A stretch of DNA of 64,000 nucleotides, taken from assembly GCA_964496125.1 (NCBI GenBank), contig CAZBXE010000004.1, positions 108,092-172,091 on the forward strand. Reading direction: 5' to 3'. Made by a program: the position numbers and the translations under genes. Below, piece after piece: positions 1-8,288 of the stretch (the stretch's first letter is position 1; the number at the start of each line of letters is the position of its first letter). Below the pieces are notes generated by a model that was not told the origin of the DNA, did no database searches, and saw nothing but the letters and a program-made list of their open reading frames with translations. Source of the DNA: CAZBXE01 sp964496125. GTDB taxonomy: Bacteria; Chlamydiota; Chlamydiia; Chlamydiales; CAZBXE01.

Positions 1-1148
1 TCAATGTATATTCCACAACAGCATAGTTGCCGCCCCCATCGGAGAGCTTCACTTTAAGGTGCCCTTCTGTTTCTGAGAGTTGTAAATCGAGTGGCTGCAC
101 CTGCTGGTTTTCTAAAAATGTCTTGTGCGCGATAACGAAACGTTCAAACGAGGCAAGGGATGTTGTCTCTTTAAACTGTTCTGAGGTATATTGGGCGTAG
201 GCAAAATTTAGATCCCTCTGACGTATTTTTTCCATCTGCATTTCAATAGTTGTGACCATGTCTTTTTTAGACAGGACTTTAGGAAGTTGAAGTGGTTCAG
301 TTGCAAAAACTTCAATCTCTTCAATTTTCCATTTCCCCATTTCGAGGGCTAGAGTGCAATAAATGGGGGTAGATCCGCGTGAAGAAACAAGTGTAAATTC
401 AGCTTGGGCTGTTGATTTTCCAATTGTCTCTTTTCCCTTTTTAATCTCTGTAAACTGGGTAAGCTCAGGAAATTTAAAGATAAATTCTTCGAAATCGCTC
501 AGGGAAATAGAACTTTTGAAGTTTCTTGTCATGAAATCGTTGTAGGCTGTTTTCCGTTTGCCCTCTCTGATGGCAAGTAGGATTCTATTGAGCCCCTGGA
601 AGAGCTCTTCATCAATAGGGGGAGGATTTTCATGTTTTACGATAGGGATATCCCGTATTCCCCCTTGGACGAGGGGTGGATTTTGCCTCTGTTTGGGTGG
701 TTCTGAGGCTATCTCTTCCTCCTGGTCAGAACTACTTTCCCGAACTTGGATTTGTGCTACTTTCCAGCGCCCATTTTGCTTTAAAAGCACATATTCAATC
801 GGTGTTACCCCTTTTTCCTCGGAGGTAAGGGTTCCCTCAAGGTATGCTACATCTCCCAGCTGTTCCACTTTGTGGAAGGAGGCTCGCCTGTTTTGCTGCA
901 AGGCGGGTCTTTTTTTGATGAAGTAACGAAATTGTTCGTAATTGGTATCGGCTTGGAATTCTTCTGCACAGAAGGCGTAATAGGCAAGAGCTGTATTGCC
1001 GCAACCAAGGGCTTCTAGCTGCTTATTTGCTGTATAAGCAGGTTGAAGATCCTCAGTCTTAAAAAAATAATAAGATGTCCCAACGGCAACAAGAAGCAAA
1101 GGCGTAAAGAGGGCAATCCAAACTATACCTTGCTTTCCTAAAACCATA
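1..1148 (-). CDS. Membrane-anchored protein with three NTF2-like repeats (3' end outside window)
   Basis: From an ATG at 1148 the minus-strand frame stays open to the window edge, so 382 codons are visible and the C-terminus is missing. Residues 8-28 form one hydrophobic segment, a signal anchor or uncleaved signal peptide. The remainder is three similar blocks of about 95 residues (roughly 32-130, 168-265, 290-382). Each starts with helices around an A-Y-x-x-F pattern and ends in beta strands; the first two close with GRWKVAQIQV and GKWKIEEIEV. This layout resembles the DUF4864/NTF2-like fold of periplasmic proteins; that is my inference from pattern, not a search. Blocks one and two are joined by a Pro/Gln/Glu-rich linker. 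It lies just downstream of a TPR membrane protein on the same strand (52-bp gap), so the two may be co-transcribed. Function unknown. Confidence 0.8.
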
Positions 1149-1200
1149 TCAATTCCTTACCTGTTATGTAGCTAGAATCCCCCTTTTTAAGCAATGAGAT

Positions 1201-2244
1201 CTATTTGGCTGCACCGTATAAAAGGATAAGGCTTTCTGCCTTTTTATAATTCATTTGTTTTAGTTTTTCATAAATCTTCAAGCCCTTTGCATTGAACCCT
1301 TGTTCAAAGTAGAGGGAACCTAGTTTGTAGAGAGTTTCCTTGTCGCCTGGTATAAGAGATAAGATTGCTTCGTACTCTCGGATCACCTCTAGGGGCATTT
1401 CTAGATCGTGGTAGCTGTAGGCAAGCTGCGTGTGGATCCAAGGATCATCGGGTGCATATTCGTTTAAAATTTTAAATTCTTCGATGGCAAGTTTTGATGC
1501 TTGTCTAAACTTTTCCTCCAGATGGTTGCTGACAGATTCGTTGAGCAGGAAGAAATCCTCTTCTTCGTTTTTTCTATGCTCGCGATATAGGCTAGCTAAG
1601 GTGATGTACGCATTGGCAAGGGAGGCATGCATTTCGAGGTTTGTGGGTTCTAGTTTCACAAGGGCTATGTACTCCGCAGCTGCTTGTAATAACAGGCCCT
1701 CTCTCATCTCGAGAAAATCTTGCCAGAAAAGATAAAAAGAGGCGCGTTCAAAGAGAGTATCTAAGAATTTTAGGGCTTTTGGGGGTCGATAGAATGTGTA
1801 TTCTTTTCCTTTGAGCAGAGAGGCGAATTTAGCGCACGCTTCTGCCATTTTGAGGTGATGCTTTCGGGTGCCACCTGTGTGTAGAAGAATTCTTTTGCAC
1901 TCTTCGGCAAAGTGGTTCTGAATTTTTTTTAGGCTTTCTGGTTTTGCTGTTTTATAGTAGATCTTGAGGGTAAAATAGAGAAAAAGAGTCAGAAATAAAA
2001 GCCCAAGAGCTGCGGCAACAAAGGCAGTTTTAGCAAGCGAGGCATAGCAGGTAACGAGTAAAAAACTCTCGAGGAGGATGCAGCCAAGAAATAGAAGGGA
2101 GAAGCGCACGTAGGAGCGCACTTGGCTATAGAATTCGTCTGTATAATTTTTGATGATGGGGTCAATTTTTTGGGTGGGAAGAGAGTGGTGGTGTGCAGAA
2201 AAGGTTTCTTCCTGAATGTCAATAGAGGTCATGCGCATTTCCAA
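1201..2244 (-). CDS. TPR-containing membrane protein
   Basis: A 347-residue frame; its first codon is TTG, and ATG codons follow at 2238 and 2232, the last with GGA seven bases upstream, so the start is uncertain by four residues. Two adjacent hydrophobic stretches (about residues 45-95) form a helical hairpin in the membrane. The C-terminal half holds TPR-like helices with typical A-x-x-L-x-x-L-x-x spacing (about 190-215 and 255-340, for example the L-A-Y-S-Y-H-D-L-E and L-G-S-L-Y-F-E-Q-G segments). No catalytic motif is visible. It probably forms a protein-binding scaffold at the inner membrane. I do not recognise a named family. Confidence 0.8.
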   Translation of the reverse strand: MEMRMTSIDIQEETFSAHHHSLPTQKIDPIIKNYTDEFYSQVRSYVRFSLLFLGCILLESFLLVTCYASLAKTAFVAAALGLLFLTLFLYFTLKIYYKTAKPESLKKIQNHFAEECKRILLHTGGTRKHHLKMAEACAKFASLLKGKEYTFYRPPKALKFLDTLFERASFYLFWQDFLEMREGLLLQAAAEYIALVKLEPTNLEMHASLANAYITLASLYREHRKNEEEDFFLLNESVSNHLEEKFRQASKLAIEEFKILNEYAPDDPWIHTQLAYSYHDLEMPLEVIREYEAILSLIPGDKETLYKLGSLYFEQGFNAKGLKIYEKLKQMNYKKAESLILLYGAAK

Positions 2245-2354
2245 AAATATAGACTACTATGCTTTTTTTACCTGATTAGCAGAGAAAATGCAAGCAATTA
2301 TACACAAACCACTTGAGGAGGCTCTGAATATCGCAGATAAGATGAGTTCGGATC

Positions 2355-3266
2355 TTACGTTGTGGTCAGACGGGGCTCGGCAAGCAGCTCTTCTTGGTAG
2401 AAGAGAAAGAGCCCCATAAATACTACAGCCGAGGAAACAAAGAAGGGAAGGCCAACGCTTTCTCCGAGGAAATACCACCCTAATAGCGCCGTGAAGAGTG
2501 GGGTGGAGAAGCCGGCAAAGGAGATAAAGGTAGCACTTAGTTTTTTGAGTAGGTAGCCATAGAGGTTGTAGGCAATGAGGTTTGAGACGATGGTAAGAAG
2601 GATGGCTCCCTGCAGGAACGGGATGGGCTCTGTTACAGGGATTGGGTTCCAAGGCTCAACAAGTCGAGAATGACAGAGGGCAAACACTCCCCCTACGATC
2701 ATGCTGATGCTGTTGGCCAAGAGGGGTGAAACGGAGTCTTTGCTCACGGCTTGTTTGAGCAGAATCCACCCATATACGCTGCAGATGCAGGCGGCTATTA
2801 CGGAGAGCTCTCCCCAGGAGAAGAAGAAAAGCTGGCCTGTGGCCTCTTCTAGTTCGGTTTGGGAGAGCAAGATAGGGATAAAGCCGATAAAGCCAATAGT
2901 TAGGCCTAGCCATTTCTTACTTGTCATCCGCTCGGAGAAGAGGAAGTAGGAGAAAAGGGCAGAGAGGAAAGGGGAAAAGCTGTAGAGAAAGCAGGTTTTG
3001 AAGGAGGTTAGGTGTTGTAGTCCATAGAATTCGAAGGCATTTGTGAGGTAGATGTTGATGATTCCGAGGGCAATAAGGCGTTTCCAAGGGAGATTTTTTA
3101 GGGAAAAAGAGGTTCTATTTTTCATCCATTCTGCTCCTAAAAGCAAAAGGCCAGCGAACATCATACGGGAACCTATAAGGAAGAGCGGCTGGCCATAAGA
3201 CAGGGTTGTCTTGGCGATGATAAACCCGCTAGCAAAGAGTGCATATAGGAGCAAAACCAGGTGCAT
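2355..3266 (-). CDS. DMT superfamily (EamA-type) transporter
   Basis: An inner-membrane transporter with about ten hydrophobic helices arranged as two EamA-like halves (roughly residues 1-140 and 150-295 from the ATG). The longer frame begins at a TTG at 3284, but an ATG at 3266 puts the first helix directly at the N-terminus as usual for the family, so I use it. The first helix carries the A-x-x-x-S-G-F pattern seen in many EamA proteins and the fourth region reads T-S-F-K-T-C-F-L-Y-S-F-S-P-F, the usual helix with a central proline. Substrate cannot be told; relatives export metabolites or amino acids and some chlamydial and rickettsial members import S-adenosylmethionine. The C-terminus is short and acidic to neutral (ELLAEPRLTTT). 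Confidence 0.85.
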   Translation of the reverse strand: MHLVLLLYALFASGFIIAKTTLSYGQPLFLIGSRMMFAGLLLLGAEWMKNRTSFSLKNLPWKRLIALGIINIYLTNAFEFYGLQHLTSFKTCFLYSFSPFLSALFSYFLFSERMTSKKWLGLTIGFIGFIPILLSQTELEEATGQLFFFSWGELSVIAACICSVYGWILLKQAVSKDSVSPLLANSISMIVGGVFALCHSRLVEPWNPIPVTEPIPFLQGAILLTIVSNLIAYNLYGYLLKKLSATFISFAGFSTPLFTALLGWYFLGESVGLPFFVSSAVVFMGLFLFYQEELLAEPRLTTT

Positions 3267-3506
3267 AGTGTAAAATGGTATCAAATTTCTTGATTAATAG
3301 CTACCCCAATGAGAAAATCTCAGGCGCACTATAAAGTGATTATTTGAGTGGATTCAAGCAAGACCTTAGGGTTTATAGAAAATTAGTAAAATAAGCTCCC
3401 AATAAGCTGCTTTGCCTACTTTTCTCCCCCGTCTCATCTGTCATGCTTAAAATTTAGGGTCCTCCTTGAGCTTTCTGTTTTTGTGTGTGTGGTTTCCTTC
3501 TCAGAT

Positions 3507-6500
3507 TTAGAGGTGGGTCTTGTCCTGGGGGAACTCGGCCTCAAGCTGTTGGATGAGTTTCTTGGCGTCCAGAGGGCTGACCCGCATCAGTTTTTCTAGC
3601 ACCTCTTGCCGATCTTCATTTAGCTTTATCCTATTTGTCCTCTGCGTTTCCACACTGGGTTCGTAAAGTACCGTCAGCAGCATTTTCAAAACTTCAATAT
3701 TGTTTGGTTCGAGGGTAAGAGCTTTTTCCAAGATTTTTCGTGCATCTTCTGGGTTTTCAGCTCTCAGGTAAAGTCTAGCAAGTTCTATGTAACTTGTGAT
3801 GTCTTTTGGCCTGTAGTGCAACACAAACTTTCTGCAAACGACTGCTTCGTAAATATTACCAAGATTTTCCTGGGCTACGGCAAGAAGTTCCCATGTCTCT
3901 GGGTCGCTTCGTTCTAGGTTGAGTGCGTTATTTAAGATTTTCACACTGTTTGCAAACTCTTCGTCCGCATTGTAGATGTGGCTTAGGTATTTGATTGCTG
4001 CGATGTAGCCTGGGTCAAGCAGTAGGCACTTGAGAAAAGCTGTTTTTGCAGTTTTTGCGTCCGTGAGGACTAAAGCTAGTTGCCCATATGAAAAGTTAAA
4101 GAGGGGTGTTTCGGGGGATTTTTTGGCAATGTGGATCGCATCATCCATCGCTTCCCTTATCTCTTGCTCTGTCTTTGCTTTCAAAGATCCTAGCTTTGCA
4201 GCAGTCTGGAAGTAGAGGTATGCATAGGTAAGTTCGTGAGGATTTTGTTTTTTCTCTTCCCACTCTGTTTTAGCAAGGGTAGAAAGTGTATTTAGGTCGT
4301 TCTCAAGGTACATCATGGAAAGAATCACCTCTGCATCAAAAGGCGCAAGCTTGAAGGCAGCCCGTGCATAGTCTCTTGCTTTCGGAAAGTCAGAGAGGCA
4401 CACGTGAAGCTTGGAGAGTAGCAGAAGTCCTTCAGGGGAGAGGGTTAATTCGCTCTCTTTTTCCTTGACGATTCCCATCGCCTCTGGATAGCTTCCAAGT
4501 GCGATAAGAAGAGCAAGAAGGGATTTACTTTCCTCCCCATTCAGCGCTTTAATATCTGCAATCTTTGGAATTAAGTTCAGAATCTCCCCTTCTTGCCCTG
4601 TTTCAGCAAGCAGCCTGACAAGACTAAGTTTATCTTTCAGCTTGGTTCCCTTGCCTTCAGTGAGTTCTTGTGAAATGATTTCAATGGCTTGGTCTGTTTC
4701 TCTGTTTTGGAGAAGGCAATAAACAAAATCGGGAAGCTCGTCTGACTTAAGAAGGGTTGTCTTGTGGATCTTCGTGTACTCTTTTAAAGCTAGATCAAAA
4801 CGGTGTAGCCCCATTTCTGCCTTGGCAAACTCGATCATTCCTCCTATGTCATCTGGTTTTTTCTGTAGGAGCCGTTGTGCGGTCTCTTTTGCCTCGAAAT
4901 AACGGTGTGCTTTTAAGTAGGTTTTAACAATCCCCCTAAGGGCATCGATTTCTTGTTCGTCATTACTTGCCATTTCGTAGACCATGAAGAAGTCTTCAAG
5001 CGCAGGTTCATATTGGAAGGCGGCAAGGTAGGTTTTAGCTCGGAGGAGTATAATTGAGGGATTTGGGTTTGTGATTTGAGTAAGATAAAAAATGGCCCTC
5101 TTGGGGTTTTTTTGCACTTCAAAGGCATATTTTGCGGCAGCAACATAAGGGTTGTAGCTCGGGTCTTTGTAGCGATAAAACACAAGGGGTGTTGGAATGT
5201 CTTCCCCACTATGGTCTAGTGAGGGCAAGTTTTCAAGAGTTTCTTCAGCTTTTTGGAACTGCTTTAGCGCAAGATAACTTCTGATGAGTATTGCTTGGAG
5301 AGGATCAAGAGAGGTATAGGAAGGGCTAAGTTCTTTCGTTGTCTTAATTGCATTTTGGTAGTCACCAGCTTCAAAATAGGTGATGGCCTGCGCTGCGAGT
5401 ATGGCGCCATTTGGCTCTTCTGCTTTTTTGAGCCAAACCATTCCTTGTTTAGGAGTGCCGCTATCAGTAAGACCGAGGCCGAGATGGAGAAGGGCGTCTG
5501 TACTTAGGCTCTTTTTTTGTTTTACCTTATTTAAAAGTTTCTCCCCCGCATCTCCATCTCCCGAGAGGATGAGAGAAACGGCAAGCCTCTCTGTTTCTGA
5601 AAGGGAGGGTTCTTTGATTTTAGCTAGATAGTCCGCAGCGGTTTTATAGTTTCCAAGATCGTAATTAATTTGCCCAGCGAGCTTGATCGCACGCGCATTA
5701 TCAGGGGCGATTAAGAGAGAGAGATCAACTTTTCGCTTTGCCTGAAGAAAATCGTTTTTTTGGAGAAAATATTTTGCGTCTTCAAGGTGATCTGCGATAT
5801 CTCCTACGCTCACAAGGGCGGGCGTTGAGATGTGAATCGATTTTGCAAACTCTAGAAGTTCCGGTAGATTTTCTGTCTTGTCTGTTTCTTGGCTACGGAG
5901 CGTGATTGTGTCCACTGCTTTTGCGATCTCCCCTCGCATTTTTGCCCGGTCCTGAGGAGGAGTGAGTTCATAGATTGTTTTAAGAAGGCTGATGGTTTTT
6001 TCTTCCTCTCCCCTCTGGCTCCAAAGATGGTGCGATCTCTCTAGGATGTCAATATAGATAGGAAGGTAGTTGGAAGGATCGGTCTGCGATTCTTTTAAAA
6101 AGAGAAGCGAAGCGGTTGTTTTTGTAAGGGTGTTTGTGTCGTTCGGTACTGAGAGGAGGATCAGTTTGCCTGATTTTTTTCTGAAATCCGCCTGGAATTC
6201 TGCCCTGTTGCTAGCTAGCGCAATTGCCGCCTCGTAATAAAGGGGCACGCGGTCGATTTTTCCTTCTTTGAGCCGTTCGAAGGTAAGATCTTCTAAGGCT
6301 GCCCCTGCAGCGTCAGAAAGCTCTTGCTGCTTGATGTTCGCAGAGATCAGAGCTGTTGTTTCTGCTCCCTTCTCAATGGATTCTGTTTCGAATAATTGGT
6401 CGAGATAGTTGGCAAGGAAAGCGCCGAGAGCCTGCAGCTCAGCTGTAGCTTCACTTTTCTCAAGGAAAACAAGATAGGTGGGTATATTAGTAAAATCTTT

Positions 6501-7331
6501 TGTAAGAATGAGGCGCGCTATATGCTTGGTGATGAGATCAAAGATAAGGCCGCTTTCTTTGGGGAACCTTAACTTTAAGTCTTGTACGTTTTGGAGATAC
6601 GAGAACCCAGTGTCAAAAGATTCTGGTTTTTTTTCCCCCTCTTTAAGCAGAGTGAGAGCAATACCTATTTCGATTTGATCCTCGTCTGAGGAATTTTTAA
6701 TTTGCCCCCTTCCTTTTTCGAGAACCTTTCTGTCTGCTTTTGTTTCTCCTACATTGAGGTGGCACTCTGCTAGTGTCTTTCGAATCCAGCTCTCAGGAAA
6801 TTCTTTGGTAAAGACTAGGGTCATCCAAGGGGAAAGGAATTTTTTTGGCGTTTCTTGGGTCCAGTGCACAAGTGCTTCTTTACATTTCTGATTTTCGAGT
6901 TCTAGCAGGCCAGAAAAAAATAAAGTCCATCCATTGTCTGATCCCAAAAGAGCAAGAGCGCTTACAGACTTGGCAAGCTCTTCTTTGGAGTGGGTCAAAT
7001 AGGCGTTTAGGGCTTCATTGTAAAGAATTTCTTGGCGTAGTGAGGTGTTTTTTGAGGGAGACAGCTTCCCCGCCCTTAAAAGGGCTTTTTTAGAACCCGC
7101 TAGATCCCCCTTGTCTCGGAGATAGTAAGCGATGTAGAGCCATCTTTCTGCAGGGTTAAACTTGGCTTTTTTGTCATCAAACAACCTCTCTAGTTGATGG
7201 AACTCTTGTTGTTCGAAGAGAGTATATGCTTTTTTTGGATCTTGCGAGGGCGTGCTTGTGAAATAGAAGTAGCTTCCAGCCAAAACAAGGGCTGCAGTTG
7301 CTATAAGGACTATTTTTTTATAGGTTACCAT
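3507..7331 (-). CDS. Very large TPR-repeat protein, membrane anchored
   Basis: A 1274-residue protein starting at ATG 7331. Residues 6-25 are hydrophobic, giving an N-terminal anchor or signal peptide; the rest is almost entirely helical-repeat sequence exported to the periplasm or displayed on one side of the membrane. TPR-like units (A-x-x-Y/L-x-x-A/G-x-x-x-x-A pattern) can be followed through residues ~520-800 and most clearly near the C-terminus (~1090-1220), where consecutive 34-residue units end in N-P-E-D-A-R-K-I-L-E-K-A and L-E-P-N-N. No enzymatic motif is seen. Likely a scaffold for an envelope or secretion complex. Large TPR proteins of this kind are frequent in Chlamydiales; an outer-membrane assembly or gliding/Bam-type function would be speculation. 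Confidence 0.85.
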   Translation of the reverse strand: MVTYKKIVLIATAALVLAGSYFYFTSTPSQDPKKAYTLFEQQEFHQLERLFDDKKAKFNPAERWLYIAYYLRDKGDLAGSKKALLRAGKLSPSKNTSLRQEILYNEALNAYLTHSKEELAKSVSALALLGSDNGWTLFFSGLLELENQKCKEALVHWTQETPKKFLSPWMTLVFTKEFPESWIRKTLAECHLNVGETKADRKVLEKGRGQIKNSSDEDQIEIGIALTLLKEGEKKPESFDTGFSYLQNVQDLKLRFPKESGLIFDLITKHIARLILTKDFTNIPTYLVFLEKSEATAELQALGAFLANYLDQLFETESIEKGAETTALISANIKQQELSDAAGAALEDLTFERLKEGKIDRVPLYYEAAIALASNRAEFQADFRKKSGKLILLSVPNDTNTLTKTTASLLFLKESQTDPSNYLPIYIDILERSHHLWSQRGEEEKTISLLKTIYELTPPQDRAKMRGEIAKAVDTITLRSQETDKTENLPELLEFAKSIHISTPALVSVGDIADHLEDAKYFLQKNDFLQAKRKVDLSLLIAPDNARAIKLAGQINYDLGNYKTAADYLAKIKEPSLSETERLAVSLILSGDGDAGEKLLNKVKQKKSLSTDALLHLGLGLTDSGTPKQGMVWLKKAEEPNGAILAAQAITYFEAGDYQNAIKTTKELSPSYTSLDPLQAILIRSYLALKQFQKAEETLENLPSLDHSGEDIPTPLVFYRYKDPSYNPYVAAAKYAFEVQKNPKRAIFYLTQITNPNPSIILLRAKTYLAAFQYEPALEDFFMVYEMASNDEQEIDALRGIVKTYLKAHRYFEAKETAQRLLQKKPDDIGGMIEFAKAEMGLHRFDLALKEYTKIHKTTLLKSDELPDFVYCLLQNRETDQAIEIISQELTEGKGTKLKDKLSLVRLLAETGQEGEILNLIPKIADIKALNGEESKSLLALLIALGSYPEAMGIVKEKESELTLSPEGLLLLSKLHVCLSDFPKARDYARAAFKLAPFDAEVILSMMYLENDLNTLSTLAKTEWEEKKQNPHELTYAYLYFQTAAKLGSLKAKTEQEIREAMDDAIHIAKKSPETPLFNFSYGQLALVLTDAKTAKTAFLKCLLLDPGYIAAIKYLSHIYNADEEFANSVKILNNALNLERSDPETWELLAVAQENLGNIYEAVVCRKFVLHYRPKDITSYIELARLYLRAENPEDARKILEKALTLEPNNIEVLKMLLTVLYEPSVETQRTNRIKLNEDRQEVLEKLMRVSPLDAKKLIQQLEAEFPQDKTHL

Positions 7332-7467
7332 GTTTTGTACTATACCAGGATTTTGTTAAATTGAAAATCATATGATTTTCTTAATATTAATTTTGAATGA
7401 ATTTTATGGATTTTAATGTTGTTTGATGATATAAACTTGCTTCTTATATGCATATTTTTCTTGTTGT

Positions 7468-7506
7468 TATACACAAGTGAACTGAAAAGTTGGGAATATG
7501 CCAGGA
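7468..7506 (+). repeat. Solo end of the 172-bp inverted-repeat element
   Basis: This stretch matches one terminal arm of the element described at 10317 and 53754: TATACACAAGTGAACTGAAA, then AGTTGGGAATATGCCA, followed by a diverged GGAAATG. No second arm follows, so it is a one-ended or decayed remnant. It sits in the 265-bp AT-rich gap between the large TPR gene and the response-regulator gene, about 90 bp upstream of the latter's start, where it could contribute promoter or leader sequence. The rest of that gap is AT-rich with no clear -35/-10 pair I would defend. Confidence 0.7.
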
Positions 7507-7596
7507 AATGCCATAAATAAGAGGTGCAAAGGGTTGTGTTAATGCAGCGAGTCTAATCACGATTCTTAAGTTCATAATCCCTTGTAGGAGGAAAAG

Positions 7597-8286
7597 ATGC
7601 AAAAGCCAAAAATTGTCCTCATCGAAGATGAAGAGGATATTGCAGATTTGATCAAGTTGCAAGCAGAAATCTCAGGCTATAAATTGGTAGTAGAAACAGA
7701 TGGTCTCAATGGATACCGAGCAATTGAACGCGAGAAACCAGATATCATTGTTTTGGACATCATGCTGCCGGGGCAGAGCGGTCTTGATGTCTGCCGGAAG
7801 GTAAAGCAGGATGACGATCTAAAAGATATTCCTTTGATTATGATTTCTGCTAAGAGCGAAGAGTTAGACATTGTTTTGGGATTGGAACTAGGCGCAGATG
7901 ATTATGTAACAAAGCCCTTTTCACCCAAAATCTTGTTCTCTAGAATCAAAGCGGTCCTCCGTCGTGGCAAGGAAGATGTCAAAACACCTCAGGTGGTTTC
8001 TTTTGGTCAGTTTTCGATGGAGATCGAACGGTATACTGTGACTAAGCGTGGTAAGAAAATACCCCTTACTCTTTCCGAATTTGGGATTTTGCGCCGCCTT
8101 GTCCTAAATCCGGGTAAAGTATTGACCCGAAATCAGCTCTTAGACGATGTGCAAAATGATGATGCCTTCATTGTCGATAGAAATATTGATGTGCACATTG
8201 CCTCTTTACGTAAGAAGCTCGGGCCCAACTTTCTTTGGATTGAAACAGTCCGAGGCGTGGGTTACCGTTTTAGAGAAGAAGAATAG
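7597..8286 (+). CDS. OmpR/PhoB-family response regulator (orphan)
   Basis: A 229-residue two-domain regulator. The receiver (residues 5-120) has the full phosphorylation set: acidic pocket E10-D11, phospho-acceptor D54 in the I-V-L-D-I-M-L-P-G motif, S84 at the conserved Thr/Ser position and K106 in T-K-P-F. The C-terminal winged helix (about 130-228) has the PhoB-type recognition region and ends in the signature V-R-G-V-G-Y-R-F. A strong Shine-Dalgarno, TAGGAGGA, precedes the ATG. It therefore looks like a canonical phosphorylation-dependent regulator, in contrast to chlamydial ChxR, which lacks the usual phospho-acceptor. No histidine kinase gene lies in the window, so the partner is unknown. 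It is convergent with the PEP-CTERM-like gene, ending two bases from it. Confidence 0.93.
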   Translation: MQKPKIVLIEDEEDIADLIKLQAEISGYKLVVETDGLNGYRAIEREKPDIIVLDIMLPGQSGLDVCRKVKQDDDLKDIPLIMISAKSEELDIVLGLELGADDYVTKPFSPKILFSRIKAVLRRGKEDVKTPQVVSFGQFSMEIERYTVTKRGKKIPLTLSEFGILRRLVLNPGKVLTRNQLLDDVQNDDAFIVDRNIDVHIASLRKKLGPNFLWIETVRGVGYRFREEE

Positions 8287-8288
8287 GA

